64,000 nt of DNA from Pedobacter psychroterrae (GTDB taxonomy: Bacteria > Bacteroidota > Bacteroidia > Sphingobacteriales > Sphingobacteriaceae). Position 1 is the first letter of the stretch. Each line of letters begins with the position of its first letter. The translations under genes were made by a program, and so were the position numbers. Shown here one piece after another: positions 16,738-26,645 of the stretch. The DNA lies in the NCBI RefSeq assembly GCF_004331695.1, contig NZ_SJSL01000001.1, positions 372,001-436,000 of the forward strand, in the 5' to 3' direction. The notes under the pieces were generated by a model. The model was given only the letters and a program-made list of their open reading frames with translations, was not told where the DNA came from and searched no databases.

Positions 16738-16920
16738 AAAATACCTGGGCGAATAATTTTATTTAGGAAATGGCCAGTTTACTTTCGGCTATGAAAGAAA
16801 GCCATCACTTGCCCTGAGAAAACTTATGCGGATCTCATAAAGAGTAGTTCAGAGGGCGGCTGCTGGAAAGCTCTTTTACAATATCTACTAAAATTAATAT
16901 CTCTTACCCAAGCTATTTTT

Positions 16921-17919
16921 ATGAAGGAGCCTTTTGATTTTGAATACCCGACTGAGTTACTGAACGATTTAAGTTATTCTGAGGAATGTCCACTTGATTT
17001 TGAACCTAAGATCTCTTATGCAAAGGTGAGTTATCAGGTCATGGCCAACTTAAGTGTCTTAAAACAGCTCTACAGCGGCACCAATATCTTCACAGCATTG
17101 CTGTATGGCAGTGTTGCCAGAAAGGTGATGGTAAATACCATCGTCAAAGAAGCTTTTGTGGCATTCATGTATGTAATGAAAGGCGAAGTAAGCTTTCAGA
17201 TGCAGGGACGGCCTGAAAGAGTCGTCATAGATCAGGGAAAATGCTTTATCCTTTACGTTCCGGCAGGAGTATATTCTTCTCCGTGGTTACCAGGCAAATG
17301 CACCCTTGCTTATTTCGTACTGCATCCCAGATTAGTTGCGAAAATCTTTGGCGATTATCCGGAGCTACACCCGGCCTTTAACAACTTACTCCAACAGGAT
17401 CCAGAACCTAGGCTGTACCATGTTTGCAACATCAGTAAGTCGATGCAGGTACAACTCCGTAAACTGGGCAGTTACCAGCAACAAAGAAAACTCGTAACTG
17501 AATCGGCTATCCTGGCAATGTTCAGTGAACTGCTGGAGACACAGTTACAGCAATTAAACAGACATCAATATTCAAGCGTGGGTACCCTGGAAATTGCGAT
17601 GAGAGTTTATGAATACATTAGAGATCATGCTATACTCGGTCCGCTACCCAAGGTGGAAGAGATAGCAGATCATCACCACATTGGTCATCGCACACTGCTG
17701 CGTGAGTTTAAAAATAGATTTGGTATTACCTTAAAGGATTTTATCACCCAAGAAAAAATGGATGCCGCTCATTATTTACTGGCAAAAGATCATTTATCAG
17801 TGACCGATGTTTCGCAGAGGTTGGGCTATGGCGACCCTCAGTCTTTCTCCCGCAAATTCAGGAATCATTTCAATTATTCTCCGAGTGATGCAGTAAATCA
17901 TCCTAATCCCCGAATCTAA
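16921..17919 (+). CDS. AraC-family transcriptional regulator
   Basis: 332 residues. The N-terminal half has a cupin-like sensing region (VAFMYVMKGEVSFQMQG...DQGKCFILYVPAGVYSSPWL). The C-terminal HTH_18 is at about 225-325: LPKVEEIADHHHIGHRTLLREFKNRFGITLKDFITQEKMDAAHYLL, then VTDVSQRLGYGDPQSFSRKFRNHFNYSPSDA, the AraC signature. It is divergent from the LytTR gene and stands 255 bp before the MauE-like gene; it may control either, which is not shown by the sequence. Confidence 0.88.
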   Translation: MKEPFDFEYPTELLNDLSYSEECPLDFEPKISYAKVSYQVMANLSVLKQLYSGTNIFTALLYGSVARKVMVNTIVKEAFVAFMYVMKGEVSFQMQGRPERVVIDQGKCFILYVPAGVYSSPWLPGKCTLAYFVLHPRLVAKIFGDYPELHPAFNNLLQQDPEPRLYHVCNISKSMQVQLRKLGSYQQQRKLVTESAILAMFSELLETQLQQLNRHQYSSVGTLEIAMRVYEYIRDHAILGPLPKVEEIADHHHIGHRTLLREFKNRFGITLKDFITQEKMDAAHYLLAKDHLSVTDVSQRLGYGDPQSFSRKFRNHFNYSPSDAVNHPNPRI

Positions 17920-18174
17920 AAATGTCAAAAAAAGTTAGGTGATTTTGTCAAAAGGTGTTAGTACCTTTTTTTAGCACTTGAACTAATTTTGGTTCATCAT
18001 CTAATAAGCAACATGAGATCGATAAACGACGCAAGCTTTATTCGGGATCGTAAAGGAGCCCCATTCCCGAGACCTTACTGGACTACTCCACATCTATAGT
18101 ATATGGTGGTAATCGGGGTGCGTACCTAATAGGCAAAACAATATATCTATAACAGTTAATGACGAAATACTAAA

Positions 18175-18633
18175 ATGAAAACCACAGTCAGCAACATAAG
18201 AATAGTGCAGATTAATGAAAACATAAGGCAAATTGCAGCTTTCATCGTTTGCTTAATCTGTTTAGCATTATTCGTTATTTCGGCTTATGAAAAAATTGTG
18301 GATCACGAAAGGTTTCTTAGGGGGCTTTCGAGGGTGAAGCTTGTTGGGCAATATGCAGTATTTATCTCCTACTTTGTTCCAGCTTCCAAAATCATAGTTT
18401 CTTTGCTATTGATAAATCCTGCTACCCAGAGATGGGGCCTATGGGGATTTACAGGACTTATGGGTGTATTTACACTCTATATTGGCAGCATGATATTTTG
18501 GGCGGAAAAACTTCCATGTAACTGTAATTTGATTATTGAAAAATTGGACTGGGGACAGCATTTATGGCTTAATATGGGCTTTTTAGTCCTTGTTATAAGT
18601 GCGTTGTGGCTCGGGAGAGCAAAGAGACATTAA
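18175..18633 (+). CDS. MauE/DoxX-type redox-associated membrane protein
   Basis: 152 residues with four TM helices (about 21-43, 58-80, 88-108 and 127-146). SAYEKIVDHERFLRGL after TM1 and the CNC motif in WAEKLPCNCNLIIEKLDWGQHLWLN before TM4 are typical of the MauE/DoxX family of Bacteroidota. These proteins are often found with TlpA-like thioredoxins and are thought to pass reducing power across the membrane. It sits 10 bp before the small exported protein and 452 bp from a convergent TlpA-like gene, which suits a shared redox role. Confidence 0.8.
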   Translation: MKTTVSNIRIVQINENIRQIAAFIVCLICLALFVISAYEKIVDHERFLRGLSRVKLVGQYAVFISYFVPASKIIVSLLLINPATQRWGLWGFTGLMGVFTLYIGSMIFWAEKLPCNCNLIIEKLDWGQHLWLNMGFLVLVISALWLGRAKRH

Positions 18634-18643
18634 AATAATAAAC

Positions 18644-19021
18644 ATGAAAAAGTTAAATATAAATATCAAAACATTCGCTTTGAGCCTTTTAGTTACTGGC
18701 TTGGCGATAGGGTTCAGTGCTTTTAAAAATGCAGAAAAAAATGTGGTCATCAGAAATGGAGTTGCATTTGCTAGTTGGAATTTCTCAGGCACTGATATCG
18801 AAGACCCGGGTGATTATGATTCCGGCACCACGTATTGTGGTATAGTAAAGGAGACTGTATGTATCGTGAATGCGCCAACGGCTGCTGGCGGTGGTATAGA
18901 TTTGAATGCGATCGTGCCGGGCTTCACGCCAACTACCACCGTATTAGACCGAATCAATGCTGCCCTCGCTACTATACCTCTGACGACAAACGAAACGGTT
19001 TTAAGCTTTAGAGAGCAATAA
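18644..19021 (+). CDS. Small exported protein, DUF6520-like
   Basis: 125 residues from the ATG at 18644 (MKKLNINIKTFALSLLVTGLAIGFSAFKN), picked because it begins the signal peptide and leaves a 10-bp gap to the MauE-like gene; the frame is open 15 codons further back but overlaps that gene. The mature part is small and acidic, with two Cys (GTTYCGIVKETVCIVN). It recalls DUF6520, short exported Bacteroidota proteins that go with MauE and TlpA genes, but it is longer than most I remember. The two Cys could form a disulfide handled by the redox partners. Confidence 0.6.
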   Translation: MKKLNINIKTFALSLLVTGLAIGFSAFKNAEKNVVIRNGVAFASWNFSGTDIEDPGDYDSGTTYCGIVKETVCIVNAPTAAGGGIDLNAIVPGFTPTTTVLDRINAALATIPLTTNETVLSFREQ

Positions 19022-19025
19022 TAAT

Positions 19026-19067
19026 ATTTAGGCCGGATTAGATCAAAGCACCTAATCTGGCCTAAAT
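19026..19067. terminator. Strong hairpin between convergent genes
   Basis: ATTTAGGCCGGATTAG (19026-19041) pairs with 19052-19067 over 16 bp with one G:T and a 10-nt loop. It lies between the stop of the small exported protein and the stop of the TlpA-like gene, so it probably terminates both strands. Confidence 0.75.
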
Positions 19068-19084
19068 AAATTAGGCGCAGATTG

Positions 19085-20380
19085 TTATAATACGCTTAAG
19101 TCTTTTATCATACATACCTCTATTTTTCTCTCTCCCTTTATCAGATCAAAACCCTGCTTGTTCAAGCATGCCCGCAATGGATCAAAATGCCGAAGGACTT
19201 CGTCAGGAACATTCAACCTAATATTACCAGCCCCCGATGACCCTGAACCAGTTTCATTTATGACCGGCGGATTGGAATAAATCCAGTTCATATTTTTCAC
19301 GAAGCTGCTAATCGGCGTTCCTTTTTCCCCTGAAGGCATAGGGGGTGTGATCGGACCGGTGTCCAATTTCTTAATGATCCAACATGGCATTATTTCCTGC
19401 CGGATTGAAACGTTGATATTAAAATACCGGCTAAGATCTGACCATATCATCTCTTTCCGTTCTTCTTTGGTTAAGTTGATGGGAAAGATTGCTTCATAAC
19501 AATACGTGTTATTTTCCCTCCATGATTCCTTCGATCCGAAGCTTTTATCATGAAAATACCGGCTCTTTCTGCCGTTATCTGTAATAACATGGCTTGCTGG
19601 GAAGCCGAAGTACCAAACCCTGTCAGACAATTTCAAATATAGCTCTATGATTGAAAGGTTAATTATGCTGATTCTTATGTTTCCACTTAATGAATCTACT
19701 GTCTCTTTATAAATTGAATAATCAACGCCTTGAGCCCTGCCGGTTAATGTAGACTGAAACAATACGCTTTTGGGAAGACTTTTTGGATCAAAGCTCTCGT
19801 TGTTTAACACCACCATAGGGCTGCTTACATCATAGTCAAGGTCCATTTTTACGGGCCAGTCCAGTTTCTCACCATTAATTAATGAGAAGACGTTTTTAAA
19901 GCTGATTTGTGAGCTCCCGGTATAGGCCTTTACCACCTTGTGCTGGTCAATCCAGACCTCGTGAGGAAAGGATTTGTGCTTAAAGGTGTTGGAAAGTAGC
20001 GTATCTTCCACAATGATCGGAATTTTCATATTTGGACGCTTTTTGAGGAACGCTTCAACTACTTCTTTCTTTTCAAAGGTGACCATAAAGATCTGGATTT
20101 TTCCATTTTGCTGATGTTGAATGCTATCTAGTAAGGTTAATGCTTCCAGGCAGGGTTTACAGGATGTTGTGCCAAAATCAAAAAGCACCGATTTCCCTTT
20201 TAGATCGTACAAATTTGTATGTGTGCCTTGATAGTTTAAGATTTTCTGAAGCATTAAGTTTGGTACTTTGGAGCCGATAGCTGGTGTCTCAGCATCCCCG
20301 GCCATGCCTTTAGCGCACAACATGACCATCACTGCCAGCGAGAGCAGCGTCTTAAAAAAATTTATATTCCGTGTTTTCAT
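19085..20380 (-). CDS. TlpA-like thioredoxin-domain protein with long C-terminal extension
   Basis: 431 residues. Signal peptide at 1-27 (FFKTLLSLAVMVMLCAKGMAG). The thioredoxin fold at about 35-170 has the redox pair C74-K-P-C77 in LFDFGTTSCKPCLEAL and the cis-Pro region KSFPHEVWIDQ. The C-terminal 250 residues (beta-rich, YSIYKETVDSLSG...) are not recognised and are typical of Bacteroidota TlpA proteins that sit after SusD. It abuts the SusD gene (stop and start adjacent), so cotranscription with SusCD is likely. Probably periplasmic or envelope-facing; its substrate is unknown. Confidence 0.82.
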   Translation of the reverse strand: MKTRNINFFKTLLSLAVMVMLCAKGMAGDAETPAIGSKVPNLMLQKILNYQGTHTNLYDLKGKSVLFDFGTTSCKPCLEALTLLDSIQHQQNGKIQIFMVTFEKKEVVEAFLKKRPNMKIPIIVEDTLLSNTFKHKSFPHEVWIDQHKVVKAYTGSSQISFKNVFSLINGEKLDWPVKMDLDYDVSSPMVVLNNESFDPKSLPKSVLFQSTLTGRAQGVDYSIYKETVDSLSGNIRISIINLSIIELYLKLSDRVWYFGFPASHVITDNGRKSRYFHDKSFGSKESWRENNTYCYEAIFPINLTKEERKEMIWSDLSRYFNINVSIRQEIMPCWIIKKLDTGPITPPMPSGEKGTPISSFVKNMNWIYSNPPVINETGSGSSGAGNIRLNVPDEVLRHFDPLRACLNKQGFDLIKGERKIEVCMIKDLSVL

Positions 20381-21760
20381 TTATCTTGGATTTTGTGGCA
20401 TTCCTGTTAGTGAGATGACATCAGCCGGTAATAGAAAAACATACCGCAAATCGTTTGGAGGCAAGGTATGGGTCATCGTATTCGCACCGTTAACCAACAC
20501 TCTTTTTAAAGTCCTGGCAAACCTTGGATCTCTGTTTAGCCTCCTTAGATCTGTCCATCTGGCGTTCCGAAATAACAATTGCTTTCGTCTTTCTTGCAGG
20601 ATGATGCTTAAAGCCTGATCGGGATTAGCAGCTGAAAAGGGCACAAATGTTCCGGTTTTCCAACGCTTGACCAATAGCTCATTGAGGGTCTTAATAGCAG
20701 CTTCCGCGCTACCACTTCGGGCAAGACATTCTGCCCGGATCAGGTACAATTCGTCATTAGCAAAACCGTTGAAAACCGGAATACTTTCGAAACCTCCATA
20801 TGAGCCTTTGAAGCTATATTTGCCGGCCCCTCTGCTCCGGAAAAACAGCGTTTTTCGGACATCATTGACATGGTAACTTTGATAAAGTGTAGAATCAATA
20901 AAAGCGCGGCTTGCCGAAAGCAATGTGGAAATACCACTTGCAGCATAAAAAATCATTTCTTCATTGAAAACTGGAAACGGATTATTAGAACTGGCATTGA
21001 ATTGATTATAATCTATTAAGGTCTTATTAATCTGCAAAGCTGAATCTGCGTAGGTACCAGCTTTGTCATAATCCTCCATTGCTAAGTAAGTCCTTGCAAG
21101 GGCTGCCAGCGCAGCTACCTTATTTGGCCTCATTTTGCTATCTGACGTAAGAGGAAGCAAAGTGCTGGCTGATTTAAAATCTGAGATGATTTGGTCGTAA
21201 GTCTGTTGCACCGTGCCCCTTGTCGAGGGAACATTAAAATTTGGACTGAGCCTCAGCGGAATCCCCGGTTCTGCATTTAAATCATTTTGGCTGTAAGGTT
21301 TGCAAAAGCTTTGAGCGAGCCAGTAAAACGAGAAGCCCCGAAAAAATAATGCCGAACCTTTTATGTGATTAGCTGCTAATGTTGCACCATTCTTTTCCGT
21401 TATTTTAGGGATTTCATCCAAGACGGTATTGCAGATAAAGACCGGACTATAATACCAATTTGCAAGGGTAACTTCGGAAGCAGCATCATTCCATATATAA
21501 CATTTCTGGTCATAGTCTTGTCTGGATGCATAGGCGCTATATGACACATAATAGTCGTCCGCGCCTAGTTCAGATAGTCCCTGATAATTACCCAAATTGA
21601 GTCCTTCGTTGTTATCAAGGAGCGCTTGCAAATCCTCCAGGGATGAAGGGGTCACCAGCGACTGGTTAGGCTTCGCATCAAGGTATTTCTTGCAGGACAA
21701 TATGGTAGTTAGCATCAGGATGCAAATGGCTAACGAGCAAGTTTTATTTAGGTATTTCAT
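20381..21760 (-). CDS. SusD/RagB-family outer-membrane lipoprotein
   Basis: 459 residues. Lipoprotein signal ending LTTILSCKKYLDAKPNQSL (Cys about 23). The SusD N-terminal region PSSLEDLQALLDNNEGLN and the TPR-like helices ALFFRGFSFYWLAQSFCKPY are typical of the RagB/SusD fold. The C-terminal part DELYLIRAECLARSGSAEAAIKTLNELLVKRW and ILQERRKQLLFRNARWTDLRRLNRD is the family hallmark. It caps the SusC channel encoded 15 bp upstream. The nutrient is not apparent: no glycoside hydrolase is present, and a thioredoxin protein follows. Confidence 0.92.
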   Translation of the reverse strand: MKYLNKTCSLAICILMLTTILSCKKYLDAKPNQSLVTPSSLEDLQALLDNNEGLNLGNYQGLSELGADDYYVSYSAYASRQDYDQKCYIWNDAASEVTLANWYYSPVFICNTVLDEIPKITEKNGATLAANHIKGSALFFRGFSFYWLAQSFCKPYSQNDLNAEPGIPLRLSPNFNVPSTRGTVQQTYDQIISDFKSASTLLPLTSDSKMRPNKVAALAALARTYLAMEDYDKAGTYADSALQINKTLIDYNQFNASSNNPFPVFNEEMIFYAASGISTLLSASRAFIDSTLYQSYHVNDVRKTLFFRSRGAGKYSFKGSYGGFESIPVFNGFANDELYLIRAECLARSGSAEAAIKTLNELLVKRWKTGTFVPFSAANPDQALSIILQERRKQLLFRNARWTDLRRLNRDPRFARTLKRVLVNGANTMTHTLPPNDLRYVFLLPADVISLTGMPQNPR

Positions 21761-21775
21761 GCAGTAGTTTTTTAA

Positions 21776-24700
21776 TTAAAGATTTGCTTTAAAACCAAAG
21801 GCGAGCCCTTTTTGTAATCCGGTCATAGAATATGGATAGTCCGGGTCGAGCTTCTGGTTGGTTTCTTTCCAGATTATGCCAATATTGGACGCAGTGAGTG
21901 AGAATTGCAGATTCTTGAAGATTTTATTCGATGCTGCCGGCGATAAGTTATACCGAAGAATAATGTCATTGAGCCTGATGTGATCTCCTCTGTCTACATT
22001 TACTTCAGAACCTGCATAAAAACTGTCTCTTTGGGTATTTGCCGGAAAAACCATAGAGGGTACAGTCGTATTCAGCTCATCCGCGGGTTTCTGCCAGCGC
22101 CTGGAATAATCATCATCTCCTCTCCAGTTGTTAAAAAGACTGCTATAGTTGATCGCCTGTCTGCGGATATAATAGTCCAGTTTATAAGTAATGTTGAAGG
22201 ATAGTTCAATGCCTTTCCAACTGAAAGTATTTCTTAGGAATCCGGTATAAAGCGGAATTGCTGAACCGTGAAACGTCAGATTTTTCAGCGAGTCGGTAGT
22301 CAGACTTGAATATGACTTGCTGTTCTCTCCTTTAAATATACCGATCGGGTCGCCGGTTTGAGGGTCCAATCCATAAAACTTATAGCTAAACATCGGGTAT
22401 AAAGGATAATTTTCAAGCGGAGCTATGGAAATTGCGTTACCTACATAAGAAGAGGCTGAGAGCGGTTTATTGAAGAACCTTGAAACAATATCTTTTACGT
22501 AGGCAATAGATGCAGACGTCGTCCATTTTAGCTGAAGGTCAATATTGTTTGAATTGAGGGTCAGCTCAAAACCCCTTCCCCTAGTCTGGGCTACGTTTTT
22601 TGTTGCAATATTAAACCCAGTGGTTGCATCAATTGGCGTACTTGCAAACAGGTCATCCGTTTTTTTAGTGAAATATTCTAATGATCCTGTGAGGAAATTT
22701 CCTTTGAAAGCGAAGTCCAATCCATAATTTATCATCCTCAACTCCTCCCATCTGGCATCAGGATTTGGCGGTGTATTAACCAATGCATATTTGTAATTGG
22801 TGAACTGCGCAGGGCCGTTCACATAATAGATAACAGGCTTAGTTATTACCCCAGGACTTACGTTTCCACTGAAGCCATAGGTAGCTCTGGCTCTTAAAGA
22901 GGGGAGCCAGCCAATGGCATAAAACTTTTCGGCCGATATATCCCAGCTTGCGCCCATGGACCAGAGCGGTTTCCATTTTTGATTGGTGTTTACCCCAAAC
23001 ACATTGGCAGCATCTCTCCTGGCGCTCCCGGATAGGGTGTAACGTTTGTTAAATGTATAAGCCGCATTGCTGTACAAAGAAACCATCCTGTTTAAAGCGC
23101 CGGAAAATGAGACGTTATTAGGAATGTACCCATTGTTGTCTGTAAGGAGGTTATCATATACCGGGTATTGGTTGACAAAATCTACATTCGCATAGGATAG
23201 GATTTCATCGTTGTACCCATAGATGCGGTCAGTATTAGACAATACTTGTGATTGAGACAATTCAGATCCGAGCAGTATGTTCAATTGGTGTTTGCTATCT
23301 AAGATCTTGTTGTAGTTGATCTGACCACGAAGATTATTGGCTTTTAAATTCGAAAAAGAGCGATCAAGAATTCCACCCATCGGAATGATTCTTTTCGTCC
23401 CGGCACCGGTAATTTGGGTAAACTGATTGATCAGGTTACGTGTAAAATAGCTTTCAGGACTGTTGTATTTTCTTCCCGTAGAAATCTGCCGCTCGTATCT
23501 ATATAACAATTCTGCATCAAGGCCATCTAAAATTTGATACTTTAAACTTGCATTGAAGTTTATATCCTGCACATTTAAAGTGTTGTCGTTTATTCCGATC
23601 TCCTCCAGTGGCCTATACGACCAGTCTAGCAAGCGGCCTGCACCAGCGGTATCTGTATAATTTTTATTGTAAGTTTCCGGTATTGCAAGTGCGCCGGTAT
23701 TTGCATCCCATAGCTGCATATATGGGTATATTCCCTTTCTGGTTTTAATATTGCTAAGACCGTTGCTTTCTGAATTTACCTGCGCGAGTGAAAATGACGT
23801 TCTTAATTCGAGTTTCTTAATGAGGCGCAGATTATTGGATGCCCTAATGCTGTATCTTGAATTTGCATTTCCAACGAGTGTGCCTCTGTTATGGTCATAG
23901 CCCGCGGAAATTAAATAGCTGTTGACCTTACTTCCTCCATTTAAATTGAGACTGTATTGCTGATGGATTGCTTTTTGATTAAAATGGTTGTTTACGTCAT
24001 TTCTATAATCAATGTTTCGCAAGGCGTTGATTTGATTTGTTGCCTCTGTAGCTGAAATTAATCCTTTGCTTTGTTTATCCAATAGATCTACAACGGGCGA
24101 AATTACCGGGCGCGATGAATTCCCCACTGTCAAGTCATTCTGATAAAAGTTGTTTTGATAAAGAAATTGCTCTACGTCTATGAAATCAGATGAACTCATC
24201 TGCGGATGATAAAAAAGGTTTGGCTTTTCAACTAAATTTAAACTGCTGTTTACTGTAACGCGCAAGTCTGAGTTGAATTTCCCCTTTTTAAGGGTGATTA
24301 CAATTACCCCGTTTCCAGCCCGGGCTCCCCATATCGAGGCAGCGGCTGCATCTTTTAGGATACTTATGCTTTCTACATCATTGGGATTAATGTTCGCAAG
24401 ATCTCCTTCGTAAGGAAAATTATCTACTATGATCAATGCGCCTATTGCGCTGCCGCCCAGGGTATTTATACCACGGACATTCATTATGGACCTCCCGCTA
24501 AGTCTTTTGTCAACATACAGGCCATTCACTATGCCGTCCAGTCGCGCCAGTATATCAGATGAGACAGATCGATTTAGCAGATTACTGTCGATCTTTACAA
24601 AGGACCCTGTTGCGTTGACCTTTGAGAGATTTTGATAACCTGTGCTAACCACTTCGATCTCGTTAAGGCCCTGAGAAAAAAGCTTTAACCTCACTATTCC

Positions 24701-25297
24701 GATGTCTTGCGTTACGTTTATTTCCTGGCTTTCGAATCCCAAATAGGAGATGATCAATGAAGCTTTCTCATCCACGTTTTCAACCGAAAATTCACCGCTT
24801 TCATTTGTCTTTGTCGACCTGTTGTTACCTTTTACGGTTACCGTAACTCCGGCCAGAGGCAGACCTTGATCGTCATGGACAATACCACGCACATCAATAT
24901 CGGCAAAATGATCCAGGATACGATCCAGCAAGCTACTGGGTTTTTCTTTGATGACGATGGTCTTCTTTGTCATGGAGTAGGTAAAGGGGAGGCCGTTTAA
25001 GCCTTTTTCCATTACTTCTTTCAGATCCGTGTTTTTGAAATTTGCATTTATTGATCTCGTAGCGTCGAATTTGTCATCATTCCAGACTACATTGTATCCG
25101 GCCTGCTTCTTTATTTCTTTAAAAAGTTGGACTAAAGTTGCATCCTTTTGGACATAAGTGATCTTTTGTGCGGAGGTGGATGCGCTGACGTGCATCATTG
25201 TGATCAAAATGAGTACAGTGGTTAGCCGCATTATAAACAGGATTTTACGGATATGTGATCTCCACATACCCAAAATATTGGCATAAAATATATACAT
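21776..25297 (-). CDS. SusC/RagA TonB-linked transporter with STN domain
   Basis: 1173 residues. The long leader (MYIFYANILGMWRSHIRKILFIMRLTTVLILITM) is the form found in FecR-regulated SusC proteins, so the upstream start is kept. Order: signal, STN/secretin-like signalling domain (about 50-115), carboxypeptidase-regulatory-like domain (VRGIVHDDQGLPLAGVTVTVKG, about 135-220), TonB plug (SILKDAAAASIWGARAGNGVIVITLKKG near 310-335) and beta barrel to the C-terminal Phe-Lys-Ala-Asn-Leu. The STN domain normally contacts a FecR anti-sigma factor, encoded at 25418, so substrate binding should release the ECF sigma factor. Confidence 0.95.
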   Translation of the reverse strand: MYIFYANILGMWRSHIRKILFIMRLTTVLILITMMHVSASTSAQKITYVQKDATLVQLFKEIKKQAGYNVVWNDDKFDATRSINANFKNTDLKEVMEKGLNGLPFTYSMTKKTIVIKEKPSSLLDRILDHFADIDVRGIVHDDQGLPLAGVTVTVKGNNRSTKTNESGEFSVENVDEKASLIISYLGFESQEINVTQDIGIVRLKLFSQGLNEIEVVSTGYQNLSKVNATGSFVKIDSNLLNRSVSSDILARLDGIVNGLYVDKRLSGRSIMNVRGINTLGGSAIGALIIVDNFPYEGDLANINPNDVESISILKDAAAASIWGARAGNGVIVITLKKGKFNSDLRVTVNSSLNLVEKPNLFYHPQMSSSDFIDVEQFLYQNNFYQNDLTVGNSSRPVISPVVDLLDKQSKGLISATEATNQINALRNIDYRNDVNNHFNQKAIHQQYSLNLNGGSKVNSYLISAGYDHNRGTLVGNANSRYSIRASNNLRLIKKLELRTSFSLAQVNSESNGLSNIKTRKGIYPYMQLWDANTGALAIPETYNKNYTDTAGAGRLLDWSYRPLEEIGINDNTLNVQDINFNASLKYQILDGLDAELLYRYERQISTGRKYNSPESYFTRNLINQFTQITGAGTKRIIPMGGILDRSFSNLKANNLRGQINYNKILDSKHQLNILLGSELSQSQVLSNTDRIYGYNDEILSYANVDFVNQYPVYDNLLTDNNGYIPNNVSFSGALNRMVSLYSNAAYTFNKRYTLSGSARRDAANVFGVNTNQKWKPLWSMGASWDISAEKFYAIGWLPSLRARATYGFSGNVSPGVITKPVIYYVNGPAQFTNYKYALVNTPPNPDARWEELRMINYGLDFAFKGNFLTGSLEYFTKKTDDLFASTPIDATTGFNIATKNVAQTRGRGFELTLNSNNIDLQLKWTTSASIAYVKDIVSRFFNKPLSASSYVGNAISIAPLENYPLYPMFSYKFYGLDPQTGDPIGIFKGENSKSYSSLTTDSLKNLTFHGSAIPLYTGFLRNTFSWKGIELSFNITYKLDYYIRRQAINYSSLFNNWRGDDDYSRRWQKPADELNTTVPSMVFPANTQRDSFYAGSEVNVDRGDHIRLNDIILRYNLSPAASNKIFKNLQFSLTASNIGIIWKETNQKLDPDYPYSMTGLQKGLAFGFKANL

Positions 25298-25356
25298 TTG
25301 TTCGGTTTGTATTAAGTTGATAGGTTGTTCGATTTATCTTTTGTACAGGCTTTTAG

Positions 25357-25383
25357 GCCAGCGGTGGTGAGAACACCTCTGGC
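25357..25383. other. Hairpin between FecR and SusC genes
   Basis: GCCAG (25357-25361) pairs with CTGGC (25379-25383), with an inner GGTG/CACC pairing, and a T7 run follows on the plus strand. It lies in the 120-bp gap between fecR-like and susC-like genes. On the transcribed minus strand the U-run precedes rather than follows the stem, so partial attenuation is possible but not a classical terminator. Confidence 0.35.
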
Positions 25384-25417
25384 TTTTTTTATGCCTTATA
25401 CCATTTTACAAGTAATT

Positions 25418-26557
25418 TTACGGCATAACTAAAATCCTCCTCCCTTCAATTTTAAAGTTTATTTCTCCGGTTAATTGAAGCATTCGGAGTACTTCAGCTA
25501 CATTTTCAAACTTTGAAATCGTACCGCTGAACTGCCTGTTTGCTAAGTCTTCATTTTGGTAAGCTATTTCCACATCGTACCACCTTGACAGCTTGGGCAT
25601 GATGTCTCTTAACTTTTCTTTAAGAAACATGAATTCTCCGTTTTTCCAGGCAACTGCATTGTCTGTATCAATTTTTTGAACCGTGATTTTTGAACCAGTC
25701 AAGTTGGCTTGCTCGCCTGGGCTGAGGATGATATTTTGGTTAACGCTGACGGAGCCTTCTACTAAAGTAGTTTTGGTAGTTACGTCGTCTTTATAAGCGC
25801 TGACATTGAAGTGGGTACCGAGTACTTCTATTACCTGACCACTAGTCAAAACCTTAAATGGCCTGTTTTTATCCTTAGCTATTTCGAAGTAGGCTTCACC
25901 GCTCAACGAGACCTCTCTAGTCGCCAGGTATGAAGGGCTGGTTTTGAAAGTTAACGTTGAGGCGGCGTTGAGCCATATTTTTGTACCGTCTTTAAAAACG
26001 ACCTGATACTGGCCTCCCTTTGGGGTGCTTAGTGTTTGGGTTCCGATTGTCTCACCAGGGTTTTCAATTGGTGTACCATCATTGTATGTTAATTCATTGA
26101 CATCAATAATTACCCCTGTTTTAGCATCACTCAGGTTGATCTTTTTACCATTGGATAATGTAAGCGTAGCACGGTTACTACCCGGCTGTATTATGCTGGT
26201 TGTTTCCTGGTTTGTTGGAGTACGGTTGGCAGTGATGTACATATAATTTCCATACCACAGTAACAGGACTGCCGCAATTCCGGAAATAACTTTGATAAGT
26301 TTAACGGTTTTAGGATTTTCTATCCGGGGTGGATTGGAATCTGCTTCCTCTCTGGATGGCGCTATTCTTTCTTCAGGATCAGGTTTTGGGAGTTGTTGTA
26401 AAATTTCCTGGCCTATTTCTTCTATTCGTTTGTCGGAAAGATCGTGCTCATGGTTGGATAATTGCATGTACCAATCCTCAATCAGTGCTTTCTCAGAGTC
26501 AGTACACTGACCTGCGTTATATTTTGCAATTAATTCTTTAGCTTCTTCGTTTGTCAT
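25418..26557 (-). CDS. FecR-family anti-sigma factor
   Basis: 379 residues. The N-terminal cytoplasmic segment begins MTNEEAKELIAKYNAGQCTDSEKALIEDWY. One TM is at about 86-107 (LIKVISGIAAVLLLWYGNYMYI). The periplasmic FecR domain includes GGQYQVVFKDGTKIWLNAASTLTF and ALSGEAYFEI-type sequence (VSLSGEAYFEIAKD), and a DUF4974-like C-terminal domain ends in INFKIEGRRILVM. It holds the ECF sigma factor until the SusC STN domain signals. It lies 88 bp downstream of the sigma gene. Confidence 0.93.
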   Translation of the reverse strand: MTNEEAKELIAKYNAGQCTDSEKALIEDWYMQLSNHEHDLSDKRIEEIGQEILQQLPKPDPEERIAPSREEADSNPPRIENPKTVKLIKVISGIAAVLLLWYGNYMYITANRTPTNQETTSIIQPGSNRATLTLSNGKKINLSDAKTGVIIDVNELTYNDGTPIENPGETIGTQTLSTPKGGQYQVVFKDGTKIWLNAASTLTFKTSPSYLATREVSLSGEAYFEIAKDKNRPFKVLTSGQVIEVLGTHFNVSAYKDDVTTKTTLVEGSVSVNQNIILSPGEQANLTGSKITVQKIDTDNAVAWKNGEFMFLKEKLRDIMPKLSRWYDVEIAYQNEDLANRQFSGTISKFENVAEVLRMLQLTGEINFKIEGRRILVMP

Positions 26558-26645
26558 TTCCTACTAAGGTAAATGTATATGAAGATAACAAAATGACCTT
26601 ATAGAAAATCAGAAAAAAAATAAAGTTTTTTTTAATCCGCAGTAA

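Noticed and set aside
18013..18099. A 28-codon frame (MRSINDASFIRDRKGAPF...) before the MauE-like gene
   Set aside because: It is open with an ATG, but no family, ribosome site or conservation can be shown; it may only be leader sequence. Apart from it the 17920-18174 gap shows nothing clear.
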